DNA from: Agelaius tricolor | Taxonomy: Eukaryota; Chordata; Aves; Passeriformes; Icteridae | Assembly (NCBI GenBank): GCA_023055355.1 | Contig: JALJCS010000038.1 | Location: 3,410,001-3,474,000, forward strand | Length of the DNA: 64,000 bases | Reading direction: 5' to 3' | Part shown: in pieces, positions 48,401 through 52,956 of the stretch | How positions within the stretch are numbered: position 1 is the stretch's first letter | How the letters are laid out: every line of letters starts with the position of its first letter | Position numbers and translations under genes: made by a program | The notes under the pieces: model-generated | Seen by the model: only the letters and a program-made list of their open reading frames with translations | The model's database searches: none | Told to the model about the DNA's origin: nothing

Positions 48401-51400
48401 TCTTTTTTGCACTCGGTAAAAAATGAAATGCAGCCTGAGGGGAACCTCCTGGAAATTCGTTGATTCTTCTTTCAGTTTGTGCCTGTACAAACATCACAAA
48501 CAGTTCCTGCAGAGGAGGTAACTTTTTATGTGGTTTTATTTTTAAAGACCCCTCAAAAATGCTTCTGATGGCACGCTGATGGATGACAACCAGAATGAGT
48601 GGGGTGATGAGGAGACCTTGGACACCAAGAAGTTCAGGGTAAGCCCTTTGCCACGTTCCCTGCCTGTGCTACAGGCAGTCACTCCTGGGTTTGTCACAGA
48701 AGGAGGAGAGGGACCCTCAGGGCCCCTCATTGCTGCTCTCGGCTCCTTTGCAAACCTGCCTGTGACAAACACACACCTTGGAGCCTTGCAGAGCCTCCCA
48801 GGCTGGAGCTCAGCCCAGGTGCTTTCCTGGGGGCTCACTCCCTGCTGTTTCCCTCAGTATGAGGAGCAGGCAATGCTGCCGGACACGGATGACCAGACGG
48901 ATCACAGGCAGTGGACACAGCAGCACCTGGACGCCGCTGACCTGCGCATTTCCTCCATGGCCCCGACGCCCCCACAGGGGGAAATCGATGCTGACTGCAT
49001 GGATGTCAACGTCAGAGGGCCGGGTAAGCACCCCTTGCACTTCTGCACTGGCTGGCAGCTCATGTGGAACCCTCCCTGAGCCCCTGCAGAGAGAGGAGCA
49101 GCCCCACAGCCCCCCCTGTCCCTTGCTGGTGCAGAGTCACTGCTACAAGCTCTGCACCACAGGGTTGCTGTTGTGTGTGATTTAGAGAGGGACCCTGACA
49201 CATTTTGCTTTCCATGAGAGCTCTTTTGTTCAGTAACTGAGGTGGAAATTACAGAAGTACCTATTAAATCACCCAGGTTATCTGTCTGCTGCTCCTATAT
49301 TCTTCTCCTCCCACTCAACCTGTTCATTTCACAGCCTTCCATTAAGGTTTTTTACAATGGTTAGTAGCTTTTTAAATTCTTACAAACACTTGGTCTTCCC
49401 CATGTCTGTGAAACTGTCGTCTGAAATAATGAAGGTATTTACCATACTCTATTTGCTTTGAGCAGCCTTCCTTACAAACTGCACCTTACATGGTGCAGAT
49501 GAAATAGGAAAAGCAGTGAGATACCACTAAGGAATTTCAGATCCATATCAGAGGAAGCATATTCCTGTTTGATGTTCAGAACTAGTCAGGAACTCAGTCT
49601 CGGTGCACCCAGGAGAATAAGCATCTATCTCAGGCAGAGCATCTGCCAGAGCCCTGTTGCATTACAAGGGTAAAAATCCTTTTTCATCCTGGGCTCCCCT
49701 GTGCTTTCAGACGGCTTCACCCCCCTCATGATCGCCTCGTGCAGCGGCGGAGGGCTGGAGACCGGCAACAGCGAGGAGGAGGACGACGCTCCCGCCGTCA
49801 TCTCCGACTTCATCTACCAGGGGGCCAGCCTGCACAACCAGACCGACCGCACGGGCGAGACCGCCCTGCACCTGGCCGCCAGGTACTCGCGCTCGGACGC
49901 TGCCAAGCGCCTGCTGGAGGCCAGCGCTGATGCCAACATCCAGGACAACATGGGCCGCACGCCGCTGCACGCCGCCGTCTCTGCCGACGCGCAAGGAGTC
50001 TTCCAGGTAAGCTGTGATTAAAAATATACCCTGCTAGTTTGGGGGTTTTTGGGGGGAAATCGTGGTGCTACGAGAAGGGTTTTATCGCAGGGTGTCCTGC
50101 TCGCCTGGGCAAGGTGTGGGGTGACAGTCATAAAAAAATGAAGCCCCTGTTGTCTCAGGGTGTAGCCACACGTTTCTCTTCAGAGAGAAAAGCAAGGCGC
50201 AGTTCTTCCCAAGAATATTCTTATCTCATTTTCTGCGCCTGTGCTTGTGCAGAAGTACAATGCGATATGGAGATTGTTTGCCCAAAGTCATGGTGTTTTG
50301 TTTCCTTGGCCTGTCAGGGCCAGGTGTGTGTGTGTGTGTCGAGACTGTGGGCTGACAGTCACGAGATTCTGGGCAGTTGAAGTGTAGTGTGTGCAGGGTT
50401 GAGTCCTGGGCAGATTCAGTTTAGATGTAATGTAATAGCAATGTAATAGTATAGAATAAATAGTATAATAAGTAATTAATTAGCCTTCTGATAAGATGGA
50501 GTCCTCCTCATCATTCCTCCTTCGTCGGGGCCTTCTCAGCACTGCTGTATTGGGGAGCAGCACCATGGCAGCAGCCCTGGACTGGGAGCAGAACTGGAGA
50601 GATGAACCTTTGGAAAGGGCATTGCAGGTCCTCAGATACCTGGGGTGCCCTGGTGTCTGCCTCTCCTAACGTTTGTGTTCCCTCTGCTTTGGCCCTGCTT
50701 GTGGCAGATCCTGATTAGGAACAGGGCGACAGACCTGGATGCCCGAATGCACGACGGGACCACTCCCCTGATCCTGGCTGCTCGTTTGGCTGTGGAGGGG
50801 ATGCTGGATGACCTCATCAACTGCCATGCTGACGTCAACGCCGTGGATGATTTAGGTACTGAGGCAGCTAAAACACCATGAACTGGTGTTTTGTCCCAGA
50901 CATGGGACAGAAGGGCTGCTTGCTGTGGACCTCAGCACTCTCTAATGTCTGTTGTATTTCGTGGTTTTCCTCTCCAGGCAAGTCAGCCCTGCACTGGGCA
51001 GCTGCTGTGAATAATGTGGAAGCTGCAATGGTGCTCCTGAAGAATGGTGCCAATAAGGACATGCAGAATAATAAGGTAGGATGTCCTAGGCTGATATATA
51101 CGAGTGAAGAACCAATTGGGGAGTCTGTTAAAGAGTAATTTCTGGCTAAAATACAAATGTCTGGCACTGAGACTCTGATTTGATTGTTCTGCTGTGAATG
51201 AAGTTGGATTTAGCTCAAAGGAGCACTGTGGGATTTGGTTGTAGGGGTGGTGTTGAGGGGCCATGCAGTGCCTGGTGAGCAGTGTCTTTGGGGCCACTCA
51301 TAGGGTTCCTGGCTTGATACCAGTACAAGGACATGACTCTGCAGGGTAGGAAAAAGAAGGAGCAAACCCTTCCCAGAGCAGAGATGGTGGCCACCCAACA

Positions 51401-52956
51401 ACATGGGTGTGGAGCCTAGAGCAGCTTTAGCCAGGAGAATCTATGAACTCAACCCTAACCAAACCTTGCTGGCTTTGCAGGAGGAGACCCCACTGTTCCT
51501 GGCAGCCAGAGAGGGCAGCTACGAGACCGCCAAGGTCCTGCTGGACCATTTTGCCAACCGGGACATCACGGACCACATGGACCGGCTGCCGCGGGACATC
51601 GCCCAGGAGCGCATGCACCACGACATCGTCCGCCTGCTGGACGAGTACAACCTGGTGCGGAGCCCCACGCTGCACAACGGGCCCCTGGGGGCTCCCACCC
51701 TGTCCCCCCCGCTCTGCTCCCCCAGCAGCTACATCGGCAACCTCAAACCCGCCGTGCAGGGCAAGAAGGCCAGGAAGCCGAGCACCAAGGGGCTGAGCTG
51801 CAACGGCAAGGACGCCAAAGACCTCAAAGCGCGGAGGAAAAAGTCGCAGGATGGAAAAGGGTGTCTGCTTGACAACTCCGGGGTGCTGTCGCCCGTGGAC
51901 TCCCTGGAGTCGCCGCACGGGTACCTCTCGGACGTGGCCTCTCCGCCGCTGATGACCTCTCCGTTCCAGCAGTCCCCTTCCATGCCTCTGAACCACCTGC
52001 CAGGCATGCCCGACGCCCACCTGAGCATCAACCACCTCAACATGGCGGGCAAGCAGGATATGGCCATGGGCAGCTCCAGCAGGATGGGCTTCGACTCGGT
52101 GCCCCCGCGCCTGTCCCACCTGCCGGTGTCCAGCCCCAGCACGGCGATGAGCAGTGCCCCCATGAGCTTCTCGGTGGGCAGCGGGGCCAGCCTGAACGGG
52201 CAGTGTGACTGGCTCACCCGGCTGCAGAACGGGATGGTGCAGAGCCAGTACAACCCCCTAAGAGGCAACCTGCAGCCAGGGGCTCACCAGCAGCCCCAAA
52301 ACCTGCAGCACGGCATGATGACCTCGCTGCACAATGGGCTGCCCACCACCAGCTTGTCGCAGATGATGAGCTACCAGGCCATGCCCAACACCCGGCTGGC
52401 GTCCCAGCCCCACCTGATGCAGAGCCAGCAGCTCCAGCAGATGCAGCAGCAGCAGCAGCAGCAGCAGCTCCAGCAGCCCAACCTGCAGCCCCCGCAGCAG
52501 CAGCAGCAGCCCCAGCAGCCCCAGCAGGCGCCGCAGCAGCCGCAGCAGCACCACAACCCCAACGGCTCCAACCTGGGCCAGAATTTCCTCGGTACGGAGC
52601 TGAGCCAGCCCGAGCTGCAGCCGGTGAGCGGCGGCGCCATGGCCGTGCACACCATCCTGCCGCAGGATTCCCAGCTGCTGCCCACCTCCCTGCCCTCCTC
52701 CCTCGCCCAGCCCATGACCACCACGCAGTTCCTGACCCCTCCTTCCCAGCACAGTTATTCCTCCCCCTTGGACAACACCCCCAGCCACCAGCTGCAGGTG
52801 CCCGACCACCCTTTCCTGACGCCGTCGCCGGAGTCTCCGGACCAGTGGTCCAGCTCCTCTCCTCACTCCAACGTGTCCGACTGGTCCGAGGGCATCTCCA
52901 GCCCTCCCACGAGTATGCAGTCACAGATGGGACACATCCCCGAGGCCTTCAAGTAA
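12365..52956 (+). CDS. NOTCH1: NOTCH1 receptor, complete coding region in 34 exons
   Basis: This gene encodes the Notch1 single-pass receptor for Delta and Jagged ligands. All 34 exons join in frame with GT-AG introns (7656 nt, 2551 residues plus stop), close to the 2555 residues of human NOTCH1. Domains in order: signal peptide (about 1-19), 36 EGF repeats (to about 1430), three LNRs, HD domain with a furin S1 motif RQKR at 1660-1663, predicted S2 cut A1719/V1720, transmembrane segment about 1734-1755 with predicted S3 cut G1752/V1753, RAM motif WFPEGF, a basic nuclear signal, ankyrin repeats, a Q/P-rich TAD and a C-terminal PEST with a TPSPE degron, ending IPEAFK. The paralogues NOTCH2 and NOTCH3 are disfavoured by the exact LNR, RAM and C-terminal match to NOTCH1. 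No frameshift or lost key residue was seen. The start codon has G at -3 and G at +4. Confidence 0.98.
12423..14102 (+). other. NOTCH1 intron 1
   Basis: 1.68-kb intron. The first 900 bases continue the CpG island. No RNA gene or repeat family was recognised. It ends with a normal pyrimidine tract and CAG. Confidence 0.85.
14103..14184 (+). CDS. NOTCH1: NOTCH1 exon 2 (start of EGF1)
   Basis: Encodes [17 protein letters not shown] and onward to EVCQ, the first part of EGF repeat 1. The acceptor is TTTGCAG and the donor is CCA|GTAAGT. The split glutamine codon is completed by exon 3. Residues about 20-47. Confidence 0.93.
14880..15680. promoter_or_regulatory. Intron 2 candidate conserved element
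   Basis: Mixed, low-repeat sequence with dense motif content: CAAATAAATCAGCAAATCAA, TGTGACTAATCA (AP-1-like), TTCCCAGAATGC at 15463-15474 (part of the ZNF143 motif) and GGTGGGAA on the minus strand near 15027. It looks like regulatory DNA; conservation was not tested. Confidence 0.3.
18043..18115 (-). mobile_element. CR1 3' tail fragment
   Basis: Begins ACAGAATGGTTTGGGTCAGAA and AGGACCTTTAAAGG, the inverted CR1 terminus. Only about 70 bases are recognisable. Confidence 0.65.
19637..19808 (-). mobile_element. CR1 3' end, antisense
   Basis: Contains GGTTGGAAAGGACCCTTAAA, GACACCTTCCACTAGCCCAG and ACACTTCCAGGGATCC, the inverted tail of a CR1 LINE. Truncated and non-coding. Confidence 0.9.
19935..20155 (-). 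mobile_element. CR1 tails, antisense, two pieces
   Basis: Two successive segments with TTGGAAGGAGCC/GGGAAGGACCC, GATCACTGAGTCCAACTC and GATCATTGAGTCCAACTC. These are typical inverted CR1 3' ends of another subfamily. They may be two insertions or one element with an internal duplication. Confidence 0.8.
20205..20560. promoter_or_regulatory. Intron 2 AT-rich candidate enhancer
   Basis: AT-rich, repeat-free block with TAATTAATG, GTTAATATTGG, CAGTTAATG and TTTTAATGGG cores. It starts right after the CR1 tails. Enhancer role is inferred from composition only. Confidence 0.3.
20751..20774 (+). repeat. (GTGAT)n microsatellite
   Basis: Four to five units of TGATG/GTGAT in intron 2. Confidence 0.85.
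23301..23460 (+). repeat. 80-bp tandem duplication
   Basis: Two 80-base copies beginning CCCACATGGGTGAGGGCAGC differ by a single base (CTGGCAG against CTGACAG) at their cores. The near identity means the duplication is recent. Confidence 0.95.
27746..27875 (+). repeat. 24-bp minisatellite
   Basis: About five copies of a 24-base unit containing CACTGCCACTGTCCCCAAC in intron 2. The length is a multiple of three, so open frames run through it. Confidence 0.92.
28245..28545 (+). repeat. Polypyrimidine tract, CTCCTCATTCCCC units
   Basis: About 300 bases that are nearly all C and T on this strand, built from variants of CCCCCTCTCCTCATTCCCCT. Such tracts can form triplex (H-) DNA. The 284-codon ORF here is an artefact. 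Confidence 0.92.
28855..29035. promoter_or_regulatory. Intron 2 AT-rich candidate element near 3' end
   Basis: Repeat-free block with CCTCATTAGGATGCACACCT and GATTTATTATTATACGCATT, sitting between a CpG-rich stretch and a poly(A) run. The sequence quality is that of a conserved non-coding element; not tested. Confidence 0.3.
29036..29078 (+). repeat. Poly(A) tract
   Basis: Two A-runs separated by GGGAG. No LINE or SINE body was recognised before it, so it is best called a simple repeat. Confidence 0.85.
30209..30471 (+). CDS. NOTCH1: NOTCH1 exon 3 (EGF1 end, EGF2, EGF3)
   Basis: 263 nt. Encodes the end of EGF1 ([10 protein letters not shown]), all of EGF2 and most of EGF3 ([14 protein letters not shown]). 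It follows the 16-kb intron 2. Acceptor CTGCCAG, donor TCAG|GTGAGG. Residues about 47-134. Confidence 0.95.
30534..30960 (+). repeat. 249-bp tandem duplication in NOTCH1 intron 3
   Basis: TTTGGCTTTGGGGAGGTGGG recurs at 30534 and 30783. Each copy continues with GTGCTCTGCAAAGCTGGTTA and a block with GATCAGGTACAACCAG. Copy 1 has an extra diverged unit inside. Most of the 516-bp intron is this duplication. Confidence 0.9.
30988..31326 (+). CDS. NOTCH1: NOTCH1 exon 4 (EGF3 end to EGF6)
   Basis: 339 nt. Encodes the last part of EGF3, EGF4 (ADPCASNPC), EGF5 ([11 protein letters not shown]) and most of EGF6 ([10 protein letters not shown]). Acceptor TCCCCAG, donor CCAG|GTAGGG, phase 1 at both ends. 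Residues about 135-247. Confidence 0.96.
31327..34198 (+). other. NOTCH1 intron 4 (2.9 kb)
   Basis: No exon, RNA or mobile element was recognised. An AT-rich candidate element lies at 33120-33265. The rest is GC-rich unique sequence. Confidence 0.8.
33120..33265. promoter_or_regulatory. Intron 4 AT-rich candidate element
   Basis: Contains AGTAATTGCCGTGCTAATTA and GTTAAACTAATC in GC-rich surroundings. Homeodomain-type ATTA cores occur on both strands. Function is inferred. Confidence 0.3.
34199..34321 (+). CDS. NOTCH1: NOTCH1 exon 5 (EGF6 end, EGF7)
   Basis: 123 nt. Encodes [19 protein letters not shown] and the rest of EGF7 up to PPEWT. Acceptor TGTGCAG, donor ACAG|GTAATG. Residues about 248-288. 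Confidence 0.96.
34471..34704 (+). CDS. NOTCH1: NOTCH1 exon 6 (EGF7 end, EGF8, EGF9)
   Basis: 234 nt. Encodes EGF8 ([17 protein letters not shown]) and most of EGF9 ([15 protein letters not shown]). EGF8 is known from NOTCH1 structures to contribute to Jagged binding. Acceptor CTGGCAG, donor ACAG|GTCAGG. Residues about 289-366. Confidence 0.96.
34807..34962 (+). CDS. NOTCH1: NOTCH1 exon 7 (EGF9 end, EGF10, start of EGF11)
   Basis: 156 nt. Encodes EGF10 ([14 protein letters not shown]) and the calcium-binding start of EGF11 (DVDECSL). EGF11-12 form the core ligand-binding site. Acceptor TGCCCAG, donor CTGG|GTGAGC. Residues about 367-418. Confidence 0.96.
35052..35237 (+). CDS. NOTCH1: NOTCH1 exon 8 (EGF11-EGF12, ligand-binding core)
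   Basis: 186 nt. Completes EGF11 ([11 protein letters not shown]) and encodes most of EGF12 ([15 protein letters not shown]). The O-fucose consensus in EGF12, cysteine-QNDA-threonine-cysteine, is intact; this threonine contacts ligand in Notch1 structures. Acceptor TTTACAG, donor CCCG|GTGTGT. Residues about 419-480. Confidence 0.96.
35651..35764 (+). CDS. NOTCH1: NOTCH1 exon 9 (EGF12 end, EGF13)
   Basis: 114 nt, one EGF-sized exon. Encodes [19 protein letters not shown] and most of EGF13. Acceptor TCGGCAG, donor ACTG|GTACGG. Residues about 481-518. Confidence 0.96.
35765..36379 (+). other. NOTCH1 intron 9
   Basis: 615-bp intron of unique GC-rich sequence; no recognised element. Other introns above 300 bp with nothing recognised are intron 8 (35238-35650), 11 (37699-38052), 12 (38164-38823), 17 (41431-41839), 22 (43365-43670), 25 (45291-46000), 26 (46430-47225), 28 (48234-48547), 30 (49024-49710) and 33 (51076-51480). 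Confidence 0.8.
36380..36493 (+). CDS. NOTCH1: NOTCH1 exon 10 (EGF13 end, EGF14)
   Basis: 114 nt. Encodes [19 protein letters not shown] and most of EGF14. Acceptor GTTCCAG, donor GAAG|GTGAGG. Residues about 519-556. Confidence 0.96.
36494..37464 (+). other. NOTCH1 intron 10
   Basis: 971-bp intron. A G/C run near 37120-37165 (GGGGGGG then CCCCCCCC) could form secondary structure. No exon or mobile element was recognised. Confidence 0.8.
37465..37698 (+). CDS. NOTCH1: NOTCH1 exon 11 (EGF14 end, EGF15, EGF16)
   Basis: 234 nt. Encodes EGF15 ([14 protein letters not shown]) and most of EGF16 ([15 protein letters not shown]). Acceptor CTGGCAG, donor ACGG|GTGAGC. Residues about 557-634. Confidence 0.96.
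38053..38163 (+). CDS. NOTCH1: NOTCH1 exon 12 (EGF16 end, EGF17)
   Basis: 111 nt. Encodes [16 protein letters not shown] and most of EGF17. Acceptor TCCCCAG, donor ACAG|GTGAGA. Residues about 635-671. Confidence 0.96.
38824..39016 (+). CDS. NOTCH1: NOTCH1 exon 13 (EGF17 end, EGF18, start of EGF19)
   Basis: 193 nt. Encodes EGF18 ([15 protein letters not shown]) and the start of EGF19 ([14 protein letters not shown]). It ends in phase 2 (AATGG|GTAGGC), matched by the next exon. Acceptor TTGCCAG. Residues about 672-736. Confidence 0.95.
39250..39395 (+). CDS. NOTCH1: NOTCH1 exon 14 (EGF19 end, EGF20)
   Basis: 146 nt. Encodes [14 protein letters not shown] and most of EGF20 ([15 protein letters not shown]). 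The donor AGTG|GTAAGT lies a few bases before a CR1 tail in intron 14. Acceptor CCAAAG. Residues about 736-784. Confidence 0.95.
39398..39616 (+). mobile_element. CR1 3' end, sense, in NOTCH1 intron 14
   Basis: Contains AAATTTCTTCCTGGAAATGG, CTGCCCAGGGAAGTGGTGGA and GGTTGGACTTGGTGATCTTA, ending in TGTGATTCCATGATTCT. This is a typical CR1 tail in the gene's direction, just after the exon 14 donor. Confidence 0.92.
39918..40031 (+). CDS. NOTCH1: NOTCH1 exon 15 (EGF20 end, EGF21)
   Basis: 114 nt. Encodes [16 protein letters not shown] and most of EGF21. Acceptor AACACAG, donor ACAG|GTGAGG. Residues about 785-822. Confidence 0.96.
40032..40906 (+). other. NOTCH1 intron 15
   Basis: 875-bp intron with a (CCT)n run at about 40222-40256. 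Nothing else was recognised. Confidence 0.8.
40907..41026 (+). CDS. NOTCH1: NOTCH1 exon 16 (EGF21 end, EGF22)
   Basis: 120 nt. Encodes [16 protein letters not shown] and most of EGF22, a repeat that lacks the usual calcium-binding start (LAPC in place of DxxEC), as in other NOTCH1 proteins. Acceptor TGTGCAG, donor CAAG|GTATGG. Residues about 823-862. Confidence 0.95.
41278..41430 (+). CDS. NOTCH1: NOTCH1 exon 17 (EGF22 end, EGF23, start of EGF24)
   Basis: 153 nt. Encodes [16 protein letters not shown], the rest of EGF23 and IDDCKP of EGF24. Acceptor TCCCCAG, donor CCCA|GTAAGA. Residues about 863-913. Confidence 0.95.
41840..42068 (+). CDS. NOTCH1: NOTCH1 exon 18 (EGF24, EGF25, start of EGF26)
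   Basis: 229 nt. Encodes the rest of EGF24 (NPCHNGGSC), EGF25 ([15 protein letters not shown]) and the start of EGF26 (NNTPDCTE). The donor GAGAG|GTACAG leaves phase 2, closed by exon 19. Residues about 914-990. Confidence 0.95.
42199..42400 (+). CDS. NOTCH1: NOTCH1 exon 19 (EGF26-EGF27)
   Basis: 202 nt. Encodes [15 protein letters not shown] of EGF26 and EGF27 ([15 protein letters not shown]) up to GLNCQ. Ends exactly after a CAG codon (phase 0). Residues about 990-1057. Confidence 0.95.
42503..42656 (+). CDS. NOTCH1: NOTCH1 exon 20 (EGF28, start of EGF29)
   Basis: 154 nt. Encodes [18 protein letters not shown] of EGF28 and the first cysteine region of EGF29 ([11 protein letters not shown]). 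Acceptor CCCCCAG, donor CAAG|GTAAGG. Residues about 1058-1108. Confidence 0.95.
42874..43058 (+). CDS. NOTCH1: NOTCH1 exon 21 (EGF29-EGF30)
   Basis: 185 nt. Encodes the rest of EGF29 ([18 protein letters not shown]) and most of EGF30 ([15 protein letters not shown]). Donor GCGAG|GTGAGT at phase 0. Residues about 1109-1170. Confidence 0.95.
43232..43364 (+). CDS. NOTCH1: NOTCH1 exon 22 (EGF30 end, EGF31)
   Basis: 133 nt. Encodes [20 protein letters not shown] and most of EGF31. Acceptor CTTGCAG, donor CAAG|GTAAAT. Residues about 1171-1214. Confidence 0.95.
43671..43928 (+). CDS. NOTCH1: NOTCH1 exon 23 (EGF31 end, EGF32, EGF33)
   Basis: 258 nt. Encodes EGF32, with its typical long first loop ([17 protein letters not shown]), and most of EGF33 ([17 protein letters not shown]). 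Acceptor TCTCTAG, donor GCAG|GTGAGC. Residues about 1215-1300. Confidence 0.95.
44029..44141 (+). CDS. NOTCH1: NOTCH1 exon 24 (EGF33 end, EGF34)
   Basis: 113 nt. Encodes [20 protein letters not shown] and most of EGF34. Ends CCCCCG|GTAGGT in phase 0, which joins correctly to the GGA TTC of exon 25. Residues about 1301-1338. Confidence 0.94.
44488..44675 (+). repeat. 36-bp minisatellite in NOTCH1 intron 24
   Basis: Five copies of a 36-base unit (CCCAGAGCACACATGTGTTA plus spacer), with CCCAG at 44496, 44532, 44568, 44604 and 44640. The length is 12 codons, so both strands stay open. The array ends 44 bases before exon 25. Confidence 0.97.
44719..45290 (+). CDS. NOTCH1: NOTCH1 exon 25 (EGF34 end to LNR-B)
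   Basis: 572 nt. Encodes the end of EGF34, EGF35, EGF36, the linker, LNR-A ([13 protein letters not shown]) and LNR-B ([13 protein letters not shown]). The LNRs cover the S2 site and keep the receptor off without ligand. The same reading frame stays open upstream through a 36-bp minisatellite in intron 24, so ab initio tools may extend this exon wrongly; the acceptor CTCCCCAG fixes the start. Residues about 1339-1529. Confidence 0.95.
46001..46429 (+). CDS. NOTCH1: NOTCH1 exon 26 (LNR-C, HD domain, S1 site)
   Basis: 429 nt. Encodes LNR-C ([13 protein letters not shown]) and the first half of the HD (NOD) domain, with the conserved core [11 protein letters not shown]. The furin S1 motif RQKR followed by E is at 46392-46403. 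The spacer before it ([16 protein letters not shown]) is not GC-rich, unlike the mammalian one. Donor GAGG|GTAAGA. Residues about 1529-1672. Confidence 0.95.
47226..47374 (+). CDS. NOTCH1: NOTCH1 exon 27 (HD C-terminal half, S2 site)
   Basis: 149 nt. Encodes [12 protein letters not shown], the NODP part of the HD domain and [10 protein letters not shown]. The ADAM S2 cut is predicted between A1719 and V1720 by comparison with human NOTCH1. Acceptor CTCACAG, donor CAAAA|GTAAGT. Residues about 1672-1722. Confidence 0.95.
47440..47960. promoter_or_regulatory. Intron 27 AT-rich candidate element with G-run
   Basis: AT-rich intron between the S2 and transmembrane exons. It holds T- and A-runs, a motif-rich block at 47700-47865 (CAATGCAAGCGCAATGATTT, CTGATTAATAGCG) and a G-rich stretch at 47870-47892 that could form a quadruplex. 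Regulatory role is inferred. Confidence 0.3.
48017..48233 (+). CDS. NOTCH1: NOTCH1 exon 28 (transmembrane, RAM, NLS)
   Basis: 217 nt. Encodes the juxtamembrane stalk, the transmembrane segment ([20 protein letters not shown]), the stop-transfer NRKRRR, the RAM motif LWFPEGFKV that binds RBPJ, and the basic KKKRRE nuclear signal. The gamma-secretase S3 position G/V before LVNRKRRR is kept. Acceptor TTGTGTAG, donor TGAA|GTGAGT. Residues about 1722-1794. Confidence 0.95.
48548..48638 (+). CDS. NOTCH1: NOTCH1 exon 29 (RAM-ankyrin linker)
   Basis: 91 nt. Encodes [20 protein letters not shown] and [11 protein letters not shown], the linker between RAM and the ankyrin domain. The acceptor is TTTAAAG; the donor CAGG|GTAAGC is in phase 0. 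Residues about 1794-1824. Confidence 0.93.
48858..49023 (+). CDS. NOTCH1: NOTCH1 exon 30 (linker to ankyrin domain)
   Basis: 166 nt. Encodes [19 protein letters not shown] and [20 protein letters not shown], leading into the first ankyrin repeat. Acceptor CCCTCAG, donor CCGG|GTAAGC. Residues about 1825-1879. Confidence 0.95.
49711..50006 (+). CDS. NOTCH1: NOTCH1 exon 31 (ankyrin repeats 1-3)
   Basis: 296 nt. Encodes [34 protein letters not shown] and [19 protein letters not shown]. These ankyrin repeats form the RBPJ/Mastermind docking surface. Acceptor CTTTCAG, donor CCAG|GTAAGC (phase 0). Residues about 1880-1978. Confidence 0.96.
50160..50560 (+). mobile_element. Probable solo LTR in NOTCH1 intron 31
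   Basis: About 400 bases that resemble passerine endogenous-retrovirus LTRs from memory: TTTCTCTTCAGAGAGAAAAG, then an A/T-rich ATAGTATAATAAGTAATTAA, then CTTCTGATAAGATGGAGTCC and a TCATTCCTCCTTCG end. No coding part is present. Exact ends and target duplication were not resolved. Confidence 0.5.
50708..50855 (+). CDS. NOTCH1: NOTCH1 exon 32 (ankyrin repeat 4)
   Basis: 148 nt. Encodes [20 protein letters not shown] and [20 protein letters not shown]. Acceptor GTGGCAG, donor TTAG|GTACTG. Residues about 1979-2027. Confidence 0.96.
50978..51075 (+). CDS. NOTCH1: NOTCH1 exon 33 (ankyrin repeat 5)
   Basis: 98 nt. Encodes [19 protein letters not shown] and [14 protein letters not shown]. Acceptor TCTCCAG, donor TAAG|GTAGGA (phase 0). 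Residues about 2028-2060. Confidence 0.96.
51481..52956 (+). CDS. NOTCH1: NOTCH1 exon 34 (last ankyrin repeats, TAD, PEST, stop)
   Basis: 1476 nt of coding sequence. Encodes [20 protein letters not shown] and the last ankyrin repeats, the basic stretch [12 protein letters not shown], the transactivation domain, a Q/P-rich tract at about residues 2375-2417, and the PEST tail. The FBXW7-type degron LTPSPE is at 52816-52833 (T2507). The WSSSSP motif and the C-terminus IPEAFK are present. Stop TAA is at 52954-52956. The open frame upstream of 51481 is intronic; acceptor GGCTTTGCAG sets the start. Confidence 0.97.
   Translation, partial: EETPLFLAAREGSYETAKVLLDHFANRDITDHMDRLPRDIAQERMHHDIVRLLDEYNLVRSPTLHNGPLGAPTLSPPLCSPSSYIGNLKPAVQGKKARKPSTKGLSCNGKDAKDLKARRKKSQDGKGCLLDNSGVLSPVDSLESPHGYLSDVASPPLMTSPFQQSPSMPLNHLPGMPDAHLSINHLNMAGKQDMAMGSSSRMGFDSVPPRLSHLPVSSPSTAMSSAPMSFSVGSGASLNGQCDWLTRLQNGMVQSQYNPLRGNLQPGAHQQPQNLQHGMMTSLHNGLPTTSLSQMMSYQAMPNTRLASQPHLMQSQQLQQMQQQQQQQQLQQPNLQPPQQQQQPQQPQQAPQQPQQHHNPNGSNLGQNFLGTELSQPELQPVSGGAMAVHTILPQDSQLLPTSLPSSLAQPMTTTQFLTPPSQHSYSSPLDNTPSHQLQVPDHPFLTPSPESPDQWSSSSPHSNVSDWSEGISSPPTSMQSQMGHIPEAFK
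52430..52560 (+). repeat. CAG/CAA-like tract coding Q/P-rich segment
   Basis: In-frame CAG-rich stretch in exon 34 that codes a run of eight glutamines and several shorter Q and QP runs. It is longer and purer than the matching part of human NOTCH1. Confidence 0.9.

Noticed and set aside
52214..52924. 236- and 202-codon minus-strand ORFs opposite NOTCH1 exon 34
   Set aside because: Antisense shadow of the CAG-rich coding exon; poly-Ala and poly-Leu runs mirror the glutamine codons.
30209..52956. CRISPR-like array from the regularly repeated EGF exons
   Set aside because: The periodicity is protein-coding (EGF repeats) in a spliced vertebrate gene, with no direct repeats and spacers.
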